Translations under genes and position numbers: made by a program
Notes under the pieces: generated by a model
The model's input: the letters and a program-made list of their open reading frames with translations, nothing else
Databases searched by the model: none
What the model was told of the DNA's origin: nothing
Part shown: piece by piece, positions 60,509-64,000 of the stretch
Numbering within the stretch: position 1 is the first letter of the stretch
How the letters are laid out: every line of letters starts with the position of its first letter
DNA from: Hepsetus odoe
Lineage: Eukaryota; Chordata; Actinopteri; Characiformes; Hepsetidae
Length of the DNA stretch: 64,000 nt
NCBI GenBank assembly: GCA_017165825.1
Contig: CM029368.1
Coordinates: 29,093,771-29,157,770, forward strand
Direction of reading: 5' to 3'

Positions 60509-61679
60509 TATGTTCCTGGGAATTTTCCTTTTATGTTCAGCTCAATCGAACTGACTTTCCCCAAACTTCAGTATATTGTCGCTGATGGAAAAAGTCTAAA
60601 AATAATGCATTCTCAGCTCATTTGAGAGGAGAATAGCCAATTTGCCACGTCTCTCTCACTGGCAGGTCACACATTCTGGCACATTCTCTCTCTCTCTCCC
60701 TCTCTTTCTCTCTCTTTCTCTTCCTCCCTTCTCTCTGTCTCTCCACTGGTCACACTTCAAGCTCTTATCGACAGTTCATGCCACCCTTGAGTTGGCAGAT
60801 ACCAGCTTGTTGCCGGATCTGCGGAACGTGTTGCCGTGGTGATGGCAAATGCATGACTACCTGATGCCCCGGCACACCCTGTACCACTTCAGCACCTCTT
60901 GCCTCACCTCTGAACTGCCTGGAACCTGCATTACAACAATCATTGTGCCAAGGTGCATGTGCCAGACTGCTAATGAGAGCCAGTTTCATACAATTTGTTG
61001 AATATTGAGCAAAATTCTCAGTTTAAAGTCTCTCTTAAAAGAAGTCTGTTTGAGCTGGATTATTTTTAGCCCAAGAACTTCATTTAAGTAATTATTAACA
61101 TGATGCATGGTTTCATTCCAGTACAAATTTGCCATGAACAATAGTTCCCAATAAGAGCCTGTGATGAAATAATGAAATAAGAAATAAGAGCCTGTTATTT
61201 ATTAATAATTGTCCCGTTTAAGCTGAATGATTGATCATAATATAATAAGAAACTGAGCTTAAAGGCATTTTCGTTATTGAGTGTAGTCTTTTAGGTAATG
61301 CTTACATAGGCATCCATGAGCTTTCAGTGGGAATTTGAAAGTGACCAAATCAGGGAGCCAATCTAACCCCAATGGTTACATTCAGAAACTTGAATACTGA
61401 AGCTTATCCACATCCAAAAATGTTTAATAGTGAATCACTAAACTTATATTTATATTATTATATCATACACAATTCATTGTTCAATTCTCAGTTGGTCTCA
61501 GTCATGTGTGGGGTGATGATTAAGGGCAGAGGTGGAAATATTTTGTCACTGCATTTGCTGCAACTAAAAGGGTGTAGCTTTAAATGAAGCTTTGACACAG
61601 ACTTCATCCATAGCAGGTGCCATATAACAACACACACCCCAACACGCATGAACGGCCTGCATCGAGCCTATACATTCAG
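60509..61679. other. Non-coding stretch
   Basis: CT-rich patch at 60684-60740. No coding support. Confidence 0.4.
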
Positions 61680-61900
61680 CCCTGAGAACAATGCAACTCA
61701 TTAGCCCTGATGATTTGCCTTCTTTAGCACCGCATAATTTCCTGCAGCGCTGACATCATCATTATCGGCGATGACAACTGACATTGGTTAAAGTGTAATT
61801 CCAAACTCTTCTCATGTGGAAAATTATAATTGCCTGATACCGCTACACCTTAAGTTAACACTACTGTGTGTCCTTTTGCAGAGAAAAAGAAGAGTATCTA
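61680..61900. other. Candidate conserved noncoding element
   Basis: Unique sequence containing caactcattagccctgatg, accgcataatttcctgcagc and gacatcatcattatcgg. No ORF. Confidence 0.3.
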
Positions 61901-61969
61901 GCAAGTACACGAATGCCCTTTTAATGATTTCCTGCCCTATTCAGAGTCTATTGGTTGGTAGGAGTGGAT

Positions 61970-61972
<3 letters not shown>

Positions 61973-62019
<47 letters not shown>
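61973..62019. repeat. (GT)n microsatellite
   Basis: About 23 GT units. Confidence 0.95.
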
Positions 62020-62021
<2 letters not shown>

Positions 62022-62029
62022 AGTTCATT

Positions 62030-62745
62030 ACGCCGCTGGTTCAGCTCTCCGCACACTCAAGAGCTCTCCAGCCTAAATGACCCTGAAGCACTTATTCATC
62101 CTCTCAATGGGGCCAGCCAATGCACCTTAAGAAAATTCGCCACATGCTTAACAGACAATAAAGCCGGCTGATTTTTTTTTGTACTCGGGGAAAAAAAAGA
62201 AGGAAAGCTATCTGCGATCAACAAATGGGCAATTAATCACAGGGGGGTTGAATATAGTCGCTTCTACTCTTCTCTGGTCCTTTTGGCACTGTGGAAAAGG
62301 CCAAGCATGAATTAAAGCCCACCGCGGCGGGTCCTGAGTCAGGACGAGTCCGGCAGCTCTGATAATGTGTCTCTTTACTGTGCTTTTGCTGCAAGGGGGA
62401 TCCATTATTTCCAAAAATCTTTTGCTGCAAGGCTGGGGGGAGGAATGGTGGGATGAGCAGGAAGGCAGGGGGGGACTGAGGTTATAGCAGCAGTTGTTCT
62501 CATCATACAGATGGTGGGTGTTTCTCTTTTTTGGAATCTAGATTTAATTTAGTTGCTGATGTTGCTATCAGTGGTGAACAAGCTGGCAGCGCTAGCGGTC
62601 TGACGGCCTCTGATAAGCCCGCCGCTTGCAGCTAAGCCTGATTAGCGCTGGCCCTAAAAGGCTTTGTTATGAGAGGCAAATAGACTGGCGAGCCGCAGCC
62701 TGGGACCTCAGTGATATCAACAATCACACACCAAGCCCTCTCTAC
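62030..62745. other. Candidate conserved noncoding element cluster
   Basis: Unique sequence with gggcaattaatcacaggg (62227), gcatgaattaaagcccac (62304) and ccgcttgcagctaagcctg (62622). Composition changes sharply at the flanking GT and CA microsatellites. Confidence 0.35.
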
Positions 62746-62938
62746 AGACACACACACACACACACACGCACACACACAAACACACAAAATCATACACACA
62801 CACAGAATCACACACACACCCCATCCCACCCCTCTCACTTTCCGGGGCACTAGTCTGAAGAAGCCCATCTGCGTTGGAGTGTGTATGTGGGTGTGTGTGT
62901 GTGTGTGTAGAGAGAGGGTGTGTGTGTGTGTGTATGTG
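62746..62938. repeat. (CA)n and (GT)n tracts in opposite sense
   Basis: CA-rich 62746-62819 and GT-rich 62879-62938, separated by about 60 bp. As complements they could pair as an imperfect hairpin. Confidence 0.88.
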
Positions 62939-62939
62939 T

Positions 62940-62941
62940 GA

Positions 62942-63024
<83 letters not shown>

Positions 63025-63036
63025 GAAAGAAAGAAA
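62940..63036. repeat. (AAAG)n microsatellite
   Basis: About 24 AAAG units. The Phe-Leu-Ser ORF on the other strand is an artefact. Confidence 0.96.
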
Positions 63037-64000
63037 GAAGGTGACAAGACTTTTTTGTCATAAGGGCTGTTCCCGGATATATTTCTCTTTTAAAAAGTGC
63101 TTTTAATGCTTTTGGGAAAACATCCCTAAAACACAACATAAATACCAGTTTTTTATATTTTAAATTTTTTCCCATTCCTTATGCAGGCCAATGGCAAATG
63201 CATTATCAGGATTCATCAATATTTTTTCTTTCCTTTTGTTAGTTTTTAATGGAAAAAGACGATGTCACATACAACGAATCTAAAGCTAATTGAGGGCTGA
63301 TAGCATTTAAAGCAAGTAGCAATTCTTTATTCCATACATATGGTGCTTTTTCAACCCTACATACACCACATGACTGTCAGACCCTGTGCAGAAGCACATA
63401 AAGCTACAGAGCCTTGCATAGCTGTAGGCATAGATGTTTCCCTCCGTAACTGGCCGTTGCACTGGACTGTAATGTATTCCGGCAGTTCTCTGGAAGGGAG
63501 CAGCCCTCCGTCGCTCTACAGGTCCTCTTTGTTCCGACAGACAGTGATGAACCCCCCATCCCACCCTCCAACTCCCCACCCCCCAAAGCCAGGCCTCTCT
63601 ACTGGGGAAGCCTTTGTTCGTTCTTCTCCATTATGTGAGCCGTGCCACACAGGCCCAGATTTATATGCGCATACTGATGGTGTTAAATAAAGAAAATATT
63701 AATGAAAATCTACCCAAAAAGAAGTTCTGAATGTTTTTAAGGGGTGAAAAAGCCATTGCGAAGATTTTCTCTAAAATTGGATTGTGAAGAAAGGACATAA
63801 TTGGACAGTTTGGGCTATTTAAAATGTAATCATTTCCACATAAATCCCCCACACCCTGGATGGGCATTTGTATCAATTACTTTGTATAAACAAGCCTGAG
63901 TAACTTTTGTAAAAAAAAAAAAAAAAAAAGTCTGGAAAGTCCATTCTTCTCTATTAAGCGTTAACTTTTTGACCAGTTTGTCACTCTGCGTTTGTTGCCA
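63037..64000. other. Non-coding stretch at window end
   Basis: C-rich run near 63553-63590. ORF at 63340-63690 has no motif. Nothing else recognised. Confidence 0.4.
63911..63929. repeat. Poly(A) run
   Basis: Single-base A run with no attached retroposon recognised. Confidence 0.8.

Overview
The window is nuclear DNA of a ray-finned fish. Three things point there: a two-exon Snail-superfamily zinc-finger gene with canonical GT-AG splicing, tRNA-derived SINEs and Tc1-like transposons of the kinds that fill teleost genomes, and a very high density of simple-sequence repeats. The SINE types look otocephalan (catfish, characin or herring side), but that placement is an impression. Nothing prokaryotic or organellar is present.

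Only one protein-coding gene can be supported. It is scratch1 (scrt1), on the minus strand. Exon 1 (29630-29744) encodes the SNAG repressor motif, a 953 bp intron follows, and exon 2 (27955-28676) encodes five C2H2-type fingers. The predicted protein has 278 residues. It is expected to be a neuronal nuclear repressor that binds E-boxes. The upstream side (29745-30290) carries a (GA)n tract and a (TG)n tract. The downstream side holds candidate poly(A) signals and a 24-bp minisatellite whose unit also appears just upstream of the start codon.

The left part (1-27 kb) is dominated by mobile-element debris. It has many copies of one tRNA-derived SINE (SINE-A), three copies of a related chimeric retroposon with clear target-site duplications (SINE-B), pieces of two LINE families (10.4-11.1 kb; 3.5-5.0 and 18.3-19.3 kb), a Tc1-derived non-autonomous element (11.9-12.4 kb), a 36-bp minisatellite (21.5-22.0 kb) and several microsatellites. 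The right part (30-64 kb) has no recognisable exon. It contains long, mostly non-repetitive stretches rich in TAAT-type homeodomain cores (for example 34.4-35.1, 45.7-46.6, 50.2-50.6, 61.7-61.9 and 62.2-62.7 kb). These look like the conserved noncoding elements found near developmental genes. Between them lie a 0.77 kb TCAC satellite, a 0.56 kb polypyrimidine tract, two Tc1-transposase relics, more SINEs and a 333-base assembly gap inside an (AT)n tract.

The most notable structural observation is modular exchange among the SINEs. The same tRNA-like head and core are joined either to a SINE-A tail or to a LINE-type tail ending in a TGGA repeat, and one SINE-A copy carries the head subtype seen in SINE-B. 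A third family (SINE-C) shares its 3' tail with a LINE fragment in the same window. Family names SINE-A, -B and -C are labels used here only. All repeat assignments come from motif recognition, not from a database search.
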